A stretch of DNA of 14,763 nucleotides, from positions 1 through 14,763 of the forward strand of contig JAFCZU010000035.1 of NCBI GenBank assembly GCA_019314185.1. Direction: 5' to 3'. Shown here piece by piece: positions 6,476 to 13,348 of the stretch (its first letter is position 1; the number at the start of each line of letters is the position of its first letter). Made by a program: the position numbers and the translations under genes. Under the pieces are notes generated by a model. The model was not told where the DNA came from. It saw only the letters and a list, made by a program, of their open reading frames with translations, and did no database searches. The DNA is from Deltaproteobacteria bacterium (lineage in GTDB: Bacteria > Desulfobacterota > Desulfobacteria > Desulfobacterales > ETH-SRB1).

Positions 6476-8482
6476 ATGAAACTAAAATACCAAATGATAT
6501 TATTTGCTGGTGTCTTCTTTCTTCAAGCATGTGCGGCAAGACAGATTATTCCCTCCAGACCTGTGCAACTCGAACCAGGAGACGCCCTCTATTCAAGCGC
6601 AGAAAAAATGTTCCAGTCAAAATCCTATGAAAAAGCGCTTGCAATATATAACGAATATCTTTCCAAATTTCCTGATGGCCATCTCGCCGATACCGCGTTA
6701 ATAAAAACAGGTGCAATTTTTACAAAGCTTGGCAAAAATGAAAACGCGCGCGCTAAGTATAAACAACTGATTGCAGAATATCCGAAAAGCCCCTTTGTAG
6801 CTGATGCCAGGGTCGAAACACTTATCACTTTTTACAATGAAGGCCGGTACGGAGAGGTAATAAAACATTCGGAAAACACACTGAAATACGATCTTACCAG
6901 GATTCATCTTCTAAGAATATACGCACTGATCGGCGATACATATATGGAAACCGGTTTTCCGATGGATGCTGCCAATCACTACATTCTGGCTTATAACAAG
7001 GCAAAAGAACCGAAGAAACAAAACGTGTTCGCAAAGCTGAAAAAAGCTGTGGAACTGCTTGACATGGCAGACATTACATCCCTGTTAAGCAGAAAAAAAG
7101 ACAGGCTGATAACCGGCTATCTTATGTACCGATCAGGACTTAGCAAAGCAGGGGAAGAACAGTATGCTGATGCAGTAAAAATATTAGCCGAATTTGTAGA
7201 AAAATTTCCATCGCACGAAAATGTAAACCAGGCAAAAAGCCTGATCGAAAAACTCGAAAAGAAAACCCGATATACTATAGGATGTTTGCTTCCACTTAGC
7301 GGCTCTTCAGGCAACATTGGAAGAAAGGCATTAAAAGGTATCGAACTTGCGCTAAATCAATTCAGTTCTCAGGGTATACAATCACCTGTAAAAATAATAA
7401 TAAAGGATACATGTTCCGATCCGGAAAAGGCTGTCATGGCTGTAAATGAATTATTTGAAGAACAGGTCGCCGCGATTATCGGCCCGATTTTTACTGCTGA
7501 GACTGCGGCTTTCGAAGCGCAAAACAAAAGGATACCGATAATTACTATTACCCAGAAGAGTAATATTACAGATATCGGTGATTATGTTTTTAGAAATTTC
7601 TTTACCCCGAAGATGCAGGTTCAAACTATAACAACATACGCTTTTGAACGCCTTGGCATAAACAAAATTGCAATTCTGTATCCAGATGACAATTATGGAA
7701 AAACCTTTATGAATCTATTCTGGAATGATGTTATAGCCTATGGAGGAAAGGTTGTAGGAGTTGAATCATATAATGTCGATGATACAGATTTCGCAGACCC
7801 TGTTAAAAAGCTTGTTGGACTTTACTATAAAGTGCCCGAAGACCTGAAAAATGCGGGCATATTAATTGAGAATAAAGATGAAGAAGGAGAAGCTCTCGAA
7901 GACGAGCTGAAAGCACGACAAGATATTAAAGAAAACGAGGATGAAGCGCAGAAAGATATTGAAGAAGATGAAGCACAGAACAAGGTTGAAGAAAAGCCTG
8001 AAGCCATTGTAGATTTTGATGCCATCTTCATTCCCGACGCACCTGAACGAGCAGGACTTATTATTCCGCAGTTAGCATATTATGATATCAAGGATGTATA
8101 TCTTTTTGGCACAAATCTCTGGCACTCCGACTCTTTAATCAGTATGGCGCAACGCTATATGCAAAATTCTGTGATGCCGGATGTTTTTTTTGATGAAAGC
8201 TCTTCAAAAAAGGTCAGATCTTTTGTAGAAAATTTTGAAAAAACTTTCAGGGGAAAACCAGGATTTATTGAGGCCATAGCTTATGACACAGCCATAATAT
8301 TATTTAAACTGGTAAGCCAGCCTGACATCCAATACAGAAGCGAGCTGAAAAATAAGCTTATAAACCTTCGCAACTTTCAAGGCGTAACAGGACTCACTTC
8401 ATTTGACAGTAACGGTGATGTCCGGAAAAAACTTTATCTTCTCCGAATAAAAAAGGATAAATTTATTGAACTTGAACATTGA
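6476..8482 (+). CDS. LpoA-like penicillin-binding-protein activator lipoprotein (TPR plus periplasmic-binding-protein fold)
   Basis: The 668-residue product starts with a lipoprotein signal peptide (MKLKYQMILFAGVFFLQAC); the lipobox LQAC makes Cys19 the lipidated residue. Residues about 35-260 contain TPR-like helical repeats (for example YEKALAIYNEYLSKFPDG and YADAVKILAEFVEKFPS). Residues about 266-665 form a type I periplasmic-binding-protein fold like branched-chain amino-acid receptors (IGCLLPLSGSSGNIGRKALKG, AAIIGPIFTAET). This two-part design is that of E. coli LpoA, an outer-membrane lipoprotein that activates PBP1a. An acidic low-complexity insert at about 466-509 is unusual. No convincing ribosome site precedes the ATG, which lies 3 bases after the PilZ stop, so translational coupling is likely. 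It could instead be a ligand-binding lipoprotein of unknown purpose. The LpoA assignment rests on architecture, and the penicillin-binding-protein partner is not in the window. Confidence 0.85.
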   Translation: MKLKYQMILFAGVFFLQACAARQIIPSRPVQLEPGDALYSSAEKMFQSKSYEKALAIYNEYLSKFPDGHLADTALIKTGAIFTKLGKNENARAKYKQLIAEYPKSPFVADARVETLITFYNEGRYGEVIKHSENTLKYDLTRIHLLRIYALIGDTYMETGFPMDAANHYILAYNKAKEPKKQNVFAKLKKAVELLDMADITSLLSRKKDRLITGYLMYRSGLSKAGEEQYADAVKILAEFVEKFPSHENVNQAKSLIEKLEKKTRYTIGCLLPLSGSSGNIGRKALKGIELALNQFSSQGIQSPVKIIIKDTCSDPEKAVMAVNELFEEQVAAIIGPIFTAETAAFEAQNKRIPIITITQKSNITDIGDYVFRNFFTPKMQVQTITTYAFERLGINKIAILYPDDNYGKTFMNLFWNDVIAYGGKVVGVESYNVDDTDFADPVKKLVGLYYKVPEDLKNAGILIENKDEEGEALEDELKARQDIKENEDEAQKDIEEDEAQNKVEEKPEAIVDFDAIFIPDAPERAGLIIPQLAYYDIKDVYLFGTNLWHSDSLISMAQRYMQNSVMPDVFFDESSSKKVRSFVENFEKTFRGKPGFIEAIAYDTAIILFKLVSQPDIQYRSELKNKLINLRNFQGVTGLTSFDSNGDVRKKLYLLRIKKDKFIELEH

Positions 8483-8493
8483 TGAATTCATCA
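8480..8493. terminator. 14-base perfect palindrome at the end of the lipoprotein gene
   Basis: TGATGAATTCATCA is fully self-complementary and includes the TGA stop of the lipoprotein gene. It is followed by heptamers and an A-rich, not T-rich, tract, so it is a weak candidate for a factor-independent terminator. A related palindrome lies at the 3' end of the phosphofructokinase gene (10416-10445). Confidence 0.3.
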
Positions 8494-8514
8494 GTGTTAG
8501 GTGTTAGGTGTTAA
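8494..8514. repeat. Heptamer repeat, 3 units of GTGTTAG
   Basis: GTGTTAG, GTGTTAG and GTGTTAA are in tandem, followed by GATAAAA. The final unit and the GATAAAA are also found, in the opposite orientation, beyond the phosphofructokinase stop codon. Confidence 0.8.
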
Positions 8515-8550
8515 GATAAAAATAATTCAATTATCATATCAAACTACTTA

Positions 8551-8767
8551 ACTCAAGTTTCGCACCCCCTAATGACAACAGTATATTATATAATTTCTAT
8601 TGGATAGACAATTGCTATGCCAAAACCGGTGCAGGAGCAATATTCGCAAAGCCTTAATTGGCGCAAGGTTCATTTTCCGTTTTAAAAAAATATTCGTCAA
8701 AAAAATTGGCCTATTTTTTGTAAAAATTCTTGATATCTATGCATTTTTATGGGTGCGAAACTTGAGT
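8551..8767. mobile_element. 217-bp element with 17-bp perfect terminal inverted repeats
   Basis: ACTCAAGTTTCGCACCC at 8551-8567 is exactly repeated in inverse complement at 8751-8767. The interior is AT-rich and non-coding, so this looks like a non-autonomous insertion element or an internally deleted insertion sequence. No clear direct target duplication flanks it, and the transposase family cannot be named from the window. It lies directly beside the AATTAAC array and upstream of waaA, so it could supply its promoter. Confidence 0.6.
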
Positions 8768-8865
8768 AATTAACAATTAACAATTAACAATTAACAATTA
8801 ACAATTAACAATTAACAATTAACAATTAACAATTAACAATTAACAATTAACAATTAACAATTAAC
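8768..8865. repeat. Perfect tandem array, 14 copies of the heptamer AATTAAC
   Basis: Ninety-eight bases consist of 14 uninterrupted identical 7-base units. The array begins at the base after the inverted-repeat element and ends 3 bases before the waaA ATG, occupying the place of the ribosome site and leader. Perfect repetition implies recent expansion or homogenisation and makes length change by slippage likely. There is no spacer sequence and the unit is short, so this is not a CRISPR. Confidence 0.97.
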
Positions 8866-8868
8866 ACA

Positions 8869-10203
8869 ATGCATATCGCCTATCTATCATACAAATATCT
8901 CAGCTCAACCATTTTCCTATTACTTTTCCCTCCATTCTGGCTTTATTCCTACATAACCGGCCGGCATCTCAAAAACATAAGCCAGCGTCTCGGAATTTAC
9001 CCTGACAATTTTAGCAACAGCATTACAGGTTCACCGCGAATATGGATTCATGCTGTGTCTGTAGGGGAAGTTGGCGCTGCTATGACAATTATTGAATCTC
9101 TGACTTCTTTAATGCCGGATTGCTCAATTATTCTTTCAACCACAACACAGTACGGACATGAATTTGCCCTGACCAAGCTCCGCGCCTGTAAATTCCATTC
9201 AATGGTAACACCAATTTTTGCGCCAATCGATTTTATTCTTTCCGTGCGTAAAGCTCTGTCCACATTAAAGCCTGACATCCTTGTATGCCTTGAAACTGAA
9301 ATCTGGCCAAACTGGCTTGTTGAGACTCACAGAAAAGGTATAAAAACAGCCATTGTAAACGGCAGGATTTCGGTTCGATCTGTAAACAGGTACTTGAAAA
9401 TCCGACCACTAATAAAAGAAACCTTAAAACATGTTGATGCCTTTAGCATGATCCACGATGAAGATGCGCGCAGAATAAGAGAGATCGGCGCCTCTCAGGA
9501 TAGAATAGTAATTAACGGAAATGCAAAATACGACCTTTTATTAAACACAACCAACAAAACTCTTAAAGCCAGATATATGGCTCTATATAACTTAAATGAC
9601 GATATTCCGGTTTTTATAGCCGGAAGCACGCGAAGTTCAGAAGAAGAAATCATTCTCGATGTTTATCGCCGGATCATTCAATCCTTTCCCAAAACCGTTT
9701 TAATTCTTGCGCCAAGACATGTAAAAAGAACCCGACGCATAGAAGCTCTGGTTAAGGAATATGGTTTTTCGTGCCAGCTTAGAAGCGATCTTGGCAACAA
9801 AGATTGTTTGCGGACAGCGCCTGTGGTTATCATGGATACGATCGGAGAGCTGCAAGCCGTATACAGCATTGCTTCAATAGTATTTTGCGGGGGAAGTCTG
9901 GCGCCGTTAGGCGGTCAAAATATTCTTGAAGCAGCGGTCTGGGGAAAACCGGTGTTTTACGGCCCTTCAATGGAAGATTTTCTTGACGCAAAGGATATTC
10001 TTGATAAAACAGGCGGTGGCATTCAGGTAAAGGATGGCAACGAACTGGCTGAAAAAGCGCTATATTATCTCGCCAATCCACAGCAGGCTCATATTATCGG
10101 ACAACAGGCAAAAAAAGCCGTAATGTCACAAAGGGGAGCAGCAGATAAACATGCGCTGGTAATATACCACCTGCTTAAAGAAACCTTTGAAAAAAAATTC
10201 TGA
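8869..10203 (+). CDS. waaA: 3-deoxy-D-manno-octulosonic acid (Kdo) transferase
   Basis: The 444-residue product is a GT-B type glycosyltransferase that transfers Kdo from CMP-Kdo to lipid A precursor at the inner face of the cytoplasmic membrane. The N-terminal hydrophobic segment (about 10-30) is the family's membrane anchor. Family motifs are present: WIHAVSVGEVGAA with catalytic Glu67, ETEIWPNW (142-149), GNAKYD (217-222), LAPRHVKR (280-287) and GGSLAPLGGQNILEA (341-355). Length is normal and no frame break is seen. The ATG is the only sensible start, but it has no ribosome site: the upstream bases are the heptamer array at 8768-8865 plus ACA. How many Kdo residues it adds cannot be told from sequence. 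The nearby kdsD belongs to the same pathway but is transcribed in the opposite direction. Confidence 0.95.
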   Translation: MHIAYLSYKYLSSTIFLLLFPPFWLYSYITGRHLKNISQRLGIYPDNFSNSITGSPRIWIHAVSVGEVGAAMTIIESLTSLMPDCSIILSTTTQYGHEFALTKLRACKFHSMVTPIFAPIDFILSVRKALSTLKPDILVCLETEIWPNWLVETHRKGIKTAIVNGRISVRSVNRYLKIRPLIKETLKHVDAFSMIHDEDARRIREIGASQDRIVINGNAKYDLLLNTTNKTLKARYMALYNLNDDIPVFIAGSTRSSEEEIILDVYRRIIQSFPKTVLILAPRHVKRTRRIEALVKEYGFSCQLRSDLGNKDCLRTAPVVIMDTIGELQAVYSIASIVFCGGSLAPLGGQNILEAAVWGKPVFYGPSMEDFLDAKDILDKTGGGIQVKDGNELAEKALYYLANPQQAHIIGQQAKKAVMSQRGAADKHALVIYHLLKETFEKKF

Positions 10204-10217
10204 CAGGATAACAGGAT

Positions 10218-10234
10218 AAACAAGATTCTTGTTT
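10218..10234 (+). terminator. Weak AT-rich hairpin after waaA
   Basis: AAACAA and TTGTTT pair around GATTC, followed by a short T tract, 15 bases beyond the waaA stop. The stem is short and AT-rich, so termination efficiency would be low. Confidence 0.3.
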
Positions 10235-10265
10235 TAATTCCTATACTATCAAGCTAAAAGGCTAT

Positions 10266-10392
10266 GAACATCGAACGTCCAACATCGAATTTTGAATAAG
10301 AAATTCTGCCAATTTATAAACTGGCGGAGCAAAGCGATTTCATCATTCGATGTTCAACGTTCGGCGTTCGGCGTTCGATGTTCGATGTTCAA
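10266..10392. repeat. Heptamer arrays in inverted orientation forming a potential long hairpin
   Basis: On the left, GAACATC, GAACGTC, CAACATC and GAATTTT (10266-10293). On the right, seven units of the complementary type (CATTCGA, TGTTCAA, CGTTCGG, CGTTCGG, CGTTCGA, TGTTCGA, TGTTCAA; 10344-10392). The left arm pairs well with the first part of the right arm across about 50 bases. It lies in the 242-base gap between the convergent waaA and phosphofructokinase genes, where it could stop transcription from both sides. Confidence 0.75.
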
Positions 10393-10415
10393 AAGAATTG
10401 TTTTATCTTAACACT

Positions 10416-10445
10416 TGATGAATTCGACTTTTCACGAATTCATCA
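10416..10445 (-). terminator. 11-bp stem hairpin just beyond the phosphofructokinase stop
   Basis: TGATGAATTCG (10416-10426) pairs perfectly with CGAATTCATCA (10435-10445) around an 8-base loop, directly after the stop codon of the minus-strand gene. No strong U tract follows on that strand, so it is either a weak terminator or a 3'-end stabilising structure. Confidence 0.45.
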
Positions 10446-11771
10446 TCATTCATTTCTCAATGAACCCTGCCCTGTTGCTTCAAGAATGCTGAGCCACAAC
10501 TTCCCGTCAGGATCAATTCTTTTCCGTTTACCAGCAGAAGCGCTAATCGGAATATGCACAAAATGATTATTCCAGTGTCCTATAAGCATGCCTGTTTTTC
10601 CTGCCATAGCTGCATGAACAGCATCGCGTCCAAGAAAGCTGCAAAACACATGATCATTGGAATTGGCTGGAAGGCTCCTGATTATATAGCTTGGATCAAT
10701 ATATTTAAGTGTAATGGTTATCTTTCTTTGCTCAAAATAGGCTAATATCTCATTTTTTAGAAACGAGCCAATATCGTGCAACTTTATATTGCCCGAGGGG
10801 TCCCGCCCTTCTTCTTTCTTTTCAAAAAAATTCTGTCCAGCGCCTTCCGCCGCCACTATCACCGCATGCCCTCTCAGTTCCAGCCGTTTTTCAAGAGCAG
10901 AAAGAAACCCGCCCGGTCCATGCAGATCAATATCAACTTCAGGTACCAGCACGAAATTAACATCCTGCTGGGCCAGCGAAGTTGTTGCCGCTATGAAGCC
11001 GGAATGCCTGCCCATCAGCTTTATCAGACCTATTCCGTTTGGAAATCCATCTGCTTCATTATGAGCCGCCCTGATCGATTGGGTCGCCACATCAACAGCA
11101 GTATCAAAGCCAAAAGATTTGGATACCATAAATATATCGTTATCAATTGTCTTTGGTATCCCTATGACACTTATCTTTAAGCCCCTTTTTGATATCACAT
11201 CTAATATTTTCGTAGCAGCCATAAGGGTTCCGTCGCCGCCAAGCATAAAAAGCGCTCCGATGTTCATCCTTTCCAGGCTATCGACAATTTCCTCAACATC
11301 CTGAGGGCCTCTTGAAGATCCAAGAAATGATCCTCCTTTTCTAATTATATCGCCAACAACATCCGGTGCCAGCGACAAAATATCATGACCGTATTTTGGA
11401 ATAAATCCTTGAAGGCCATACTGAATGCCATATATATTACGCACACCATATCCATAATAAAGCTCCAGCACAACCGACCGGATAATACCGTTCAGACCAG
11501 GGCAAAGCCCGCCGCATGTTACAATAGCGCACCTTAGTTTGCTCGGATCAAAATATATTTTTTCCCTTGGCCCGGCCAATTCAAATGAAGGCAGCTCTTT
11601 TCCATTTTTAACAGCCTTAACAAGACTATTCACATCAACATCAATTACAACCCTGGTGTTATTGGATATGAAGTTTTTATCATTATGAAATTTATTTTCC
11701 CCTAATAAAGGCGTTTGGATTCGTGCCTTGCCAAGAACCGATATTTTTGTATCTAAAGTATCATAATTCAT
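10446..11771 (-). CDS. 6-phosphofructokinase, probably ATP-dependent
   Basis: This 441-residue enzyme of the PfkA superfamily makes fructose 1,6-bisphosphate. Visible motifs are TCGGLCPGLNG (85-95, phosphoryl-donor loop), GGDGT (178-182), PKTIDND (206-212, with catalytic base Asp210), MGRHSGF (253-259) and YIDPSYIIRS (357-366). The combination of Gly181 (equivalent to E. coli position 104) and Lys207 (position 124) is typical of the long ATP-dependent enzymes of plants, trypanosomatids and some bacteria; PPi-dependent enzymes usually have Asp at the first position. An N-terminal extension of about 75 residues precedes the core, as in that group. The ATG is preceded by AGAGGA. It lies 155 bases downstream of kdsD on the same strand, perhaps in one transcript. 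Confidence 0.92.
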   Translation of the reverse strand: MNYDTLDTKISVLGKARIQTPLLGENKFHNDKNFISNNTRVVIDVDVNSLVKAVKNGKELPSFELAGPREKIYFDPSKLRCAIVTCGGLCPGLNGIIRSVVLELYYGYGVRNIYGIQYGLQGFIPKYGHDILSLAPDVVGDIIRKGGSFLGSSRGPQDVEEIVDSLERMNIGALFMLGGDGTLMAATKILDVISKRGLKISVIGIPKTIDNDIFMVSKSFGFDTAVDVATQSIRAAHNEADGFPNGIGLIKLMGRHSGFIAATTSLAQQDVNFVLVPEVDIDLHGPGGFLSALEKRLELRGHAVIVAAEGAGQNFFEKKEEGRDPSGNIKLHDIGSFLKNEILAYFEQRKITITLKYIDPSYIIRSLPANSNDHVFCSFLGRDAVHAAMAGKTGMLIGHWNNHFVHIPISASAGKRKRIDPDGKLWLSILEATGQGSLRNE

Positions 11772-11903
11772 GATATCCTCTTTCTTTATACCCCACCAAA
11801 TAAGCTATTAGCTCAATGATTTTAAAATGTTATGACAAGTCTTATTTTCATCTGTTGAGTGATAATTTTTCATAAAAGAAAAACTTTACAATTCAAAGAC
11901 TGA

Positions 11904-11924
11904 CAGCTAATAGCTAATCACTCA
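11904..11924. repeat. Degenerate heptamers (CAGCTAA, TAGCTAA) between pfk and kdsD
   Basis: Two clear 7-base units and a weaker third lie immediately beyond the kdsD stop. An inverted copy of the core (AGCTATTAGCT) occurs about 100 bases away, near 11803, so the 155-base gap between kdsD and pfk can form a long-range stem. Confidence 0.5.
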
Positions 11925-11926
11925 AT

Positions 11927-12901
11927 TCATGTCCCATTAAACTTAAAATCACCTTTTCCAAAAATATCATGTAAATGTAAAATCCCCTCAACCTTTCCTG
12001 ATGAATCGGTTATGGGAAGTATCGTAATCTCGTGTCGTTCCATTATATTAAGAGCGTCATAGGCAGGAGAATCCTGGCTAACGGTCCGGGGTTTTTTTGA
12101 CATGACATCTTCTACAGACAATTCATAAACAGGTCTTTTCTTTGCAACACAACGCCTTATGTCGCCGTCTGTAACTATGCCCGCAAGAGTGTTATCGTCC
12201 ATTACAACAATCACAGCGCCAAGTTCAAGACGATCAATTATCTTTATTGTCTCATCCATGGACGCTCCAACAGAAACAAGCGGAACTGATTCTCCGGTTA
12301 ACATGATATCTTTGACTTTGCTCGAAAGCCGCTGCCCCAACATGCCGCCTGGATGGATCCTTTTAAAATCGCTTAGTTTGAAGTGCTTCTTGTTGATAAG
12401 CACAACAGCAAGAGCGTCACCCATGGCCAGAAGCGCTGTAGTGCTCGCTGTTGGCGCAAGTCCCAAAGGACATGCTTCCCTTTCTACTCCAACATCGATA
12501 ACTATGTCACTATGCTTTGCCAGGGTTGAATTCTTATCGCCGGTAAAAGCTATAACAATACATCCGATCCTTCTAATGCTTGGAACAAGAATATTAAGTT
12601 CATCTGTTTCCCCACTATTGGAAAGAGCAAGAAAAATATCATTCCTGCTGACAATACCAAGATCTCCATGCATAGCCTCAACAGGATGTAAGAATAATGA
12701 CCTTGTTCCAGTGCTGTTTAAAGTCGCAACAATTTTTCGACCCACTATCCCTGATTTGCCTATTCCGCTAACGATCACACGTCCTTTGACATTACAAATA
12801 AGATCCACCATCTTCTGGAAATTGTCATCAATGCGATCTGTTAATTTCAATATGCCTTCGGCTTCTATCTTTAGAACCTCTACAGCTTCATCTATAATCA
12901 T
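11927..12901 (-). CDS. kdsD: D-arabinose-5-phosphate isomerase (KpsF/GutQ/KdsD family)
   Basis: This 324-residue cytoplasmic enzyme interconverts ribulose-5-phosphate and arabinose-5-phosphate, the first step toward Kdo. The SIS (sugar isomerase) domain spans about 30-170, with GIGKSGIVGRK (46-56), HPVEAMHGDLG (72-82) and LSNSGETDEL (93-102). The family hallmark RIHPGGMLGQRL (181-192) follows, then two CBS domains (about 196-255 and 262-320). Full family length and no frame break. The start ATG has AAAGG upstream at good spacing. The nearby Kdo transferase gene supports a Kdo role rather than the sugar-alcohol role of GutQ, although paralogues cannot be excluded. The CBS pair suggests regulation by a nucleotide-sugar ligand. 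The gene is followed by the phosphofructokinase gene on the same strand. Confidence 0.93.
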   Translation of the reverse strand: MIIDEAVEVLKIEAEGILKLTDRIDDNFQKMVDLICNVKGRVIVSGIGKSGIVGRKIVATLNSTGTRSLFLHPVEAMHGDLGIVSRNDIFLALSNSGETDELNILVPSIRRIGCIVIAFTGDKNSTLAKHSDIVIDVGVEREACPLGLAPTASTTALLAMGDALAVVLINKKHFKLSDFKRIHPGGMLGQRLSSKVKDIMLTGESVPLVSVGASMDETIKIIDRLELGAVIVVMDDNTLAGIVTDGDIRRCVAKKRPVYELSVEDVMSKKPRTVSQDSPAYDALNIMERHEITILPITDSSGKVEGILHLHDIFGKGDFKFNGT

Positions 12902-12960
12902 CTTTTAGACCTTTAAAAAATATTCGTTTACCTGCCCTGTGAACAGGAATTTTAGCAAGA

Positions 12961-13016
12961 AAATTTGAAATTGGGAAAAACAGAAAGATGTAGATACGTT
13001 ATCTAATTTCAAATTT
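12961..13016. repeat. 12-bp perfect inverted repeat upstream of kdsD
   Basis: AAATTTGAAATT at 12961-12972 is the exact reverse complement of 13005-13016, with a 32-base loop. It lies about 60 bases upstream of the kdsD start and could form a leader hairpin or be another form of the 7-base repeats (AATTTCA, AATTTCC). Confidence 0.55.
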
Positions 13017-13205
13017 CCAGTTTTAGCATCCGGTTTTTAACTCAAGAATACATCCTACTTCGGGAAAAATGTAAACTTGTAAATGAAGAACACCAATTAT
13101 TTCTTGATTTCTATCGTATATTAATAAACCATTATTTTTAACAAAAGCAAGGATTATATCATTCCATCAAGGCAGGTAGAAACCTTGCATAAGCCCAGCA
13201 ATGTA

Positions 13206-13325
13206 TCTTCTCAAAAACTTCTGGTATGGAACATTTCAATCTGCGGATTGTAGTAGCCGATGCCCTTATCCGCCCGTTTAGGAAACTGGCGCCGCATGAT
13301 TCTACCAGAAGTTATTGAAAACTTA
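13206..13325. mobile_element. Possible small inverted-repeat element upstream of the metallo-hydrolase gene
   Basis: AACTTCTGGTA (13216-13226) is perfectly inverted at 13303-13313, and the repeat extends imperfectly outward to about 20 bases each side. The enclosed 76 bases are richer in G+C than the surroundings. This may be a remnant or non-autonomous insertion element that ends about 25 bases before the metallo-hydrolase ATG. The evidence is symmetry and composition only. Confidence 0.4.
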
Positions 13326-13348
13326 CGAAACAATCTCATGGAGTAAAA

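Larger units (their letters stand above)
8483..8868. other. Repeat-filled spacer upstream of waaA, no gene
   Basis: The 386 bases between the lipoprotein gene and waaA carry, in order, three GTGTTAG-type heptamers, a 217-bp element bounded by 17-bp inverted repeats, and fourteen AATTAAC heptamers. No coding frame with a ribosome site is seen, and no clear promoter could be assigned. Transcription of waaA may begin in the inverted-repeat element or read through from the lipoprotein operon. Confidence 0.7.
12902..13348. other. Divergent spacer with inverted repeats, no confident gene
   Basis: The 447 bases between kdsD and the metallo-hydrolase gene contain a 12-bp inverted repeat (12961-12972 with 13005-13016) built from AATTTCA-like units, a small CAAGG/CCTTG hairpin near 13169-13189 and an imperfect inverted-repeat element at about 13206-13325. 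Promoters for both flanking genes must lie here, but none could be chosen with confidence. Confidence 0.6.

Noticed and set aside
8540..8780. Target-site duplication around the 217-bp element
   Set aside because: Flanks are AT-rich and no exact direct repeat of useful length could be aligned at the element borders.
8768..8865. CRISPR-like array
   Set aside because: Units are 7 bases with no spacers between them, so this is a simple tandem repeat.
12159..12908. 249-codon plus-strand frame antisense to kdsD
   Set aside because: The minus-strand product has complete KdsD motifs; the antisense frame shows no family pattern.
13260..13346. 28-codon plus-strand frame ending 2 bases before the metallo-hydrolase ATG, as a possible leader peptide
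   Set aside because: No ribosome site, it runs through the inverted-repeat element, and no similarity is recognised. The position is suggestive but not enough to call.
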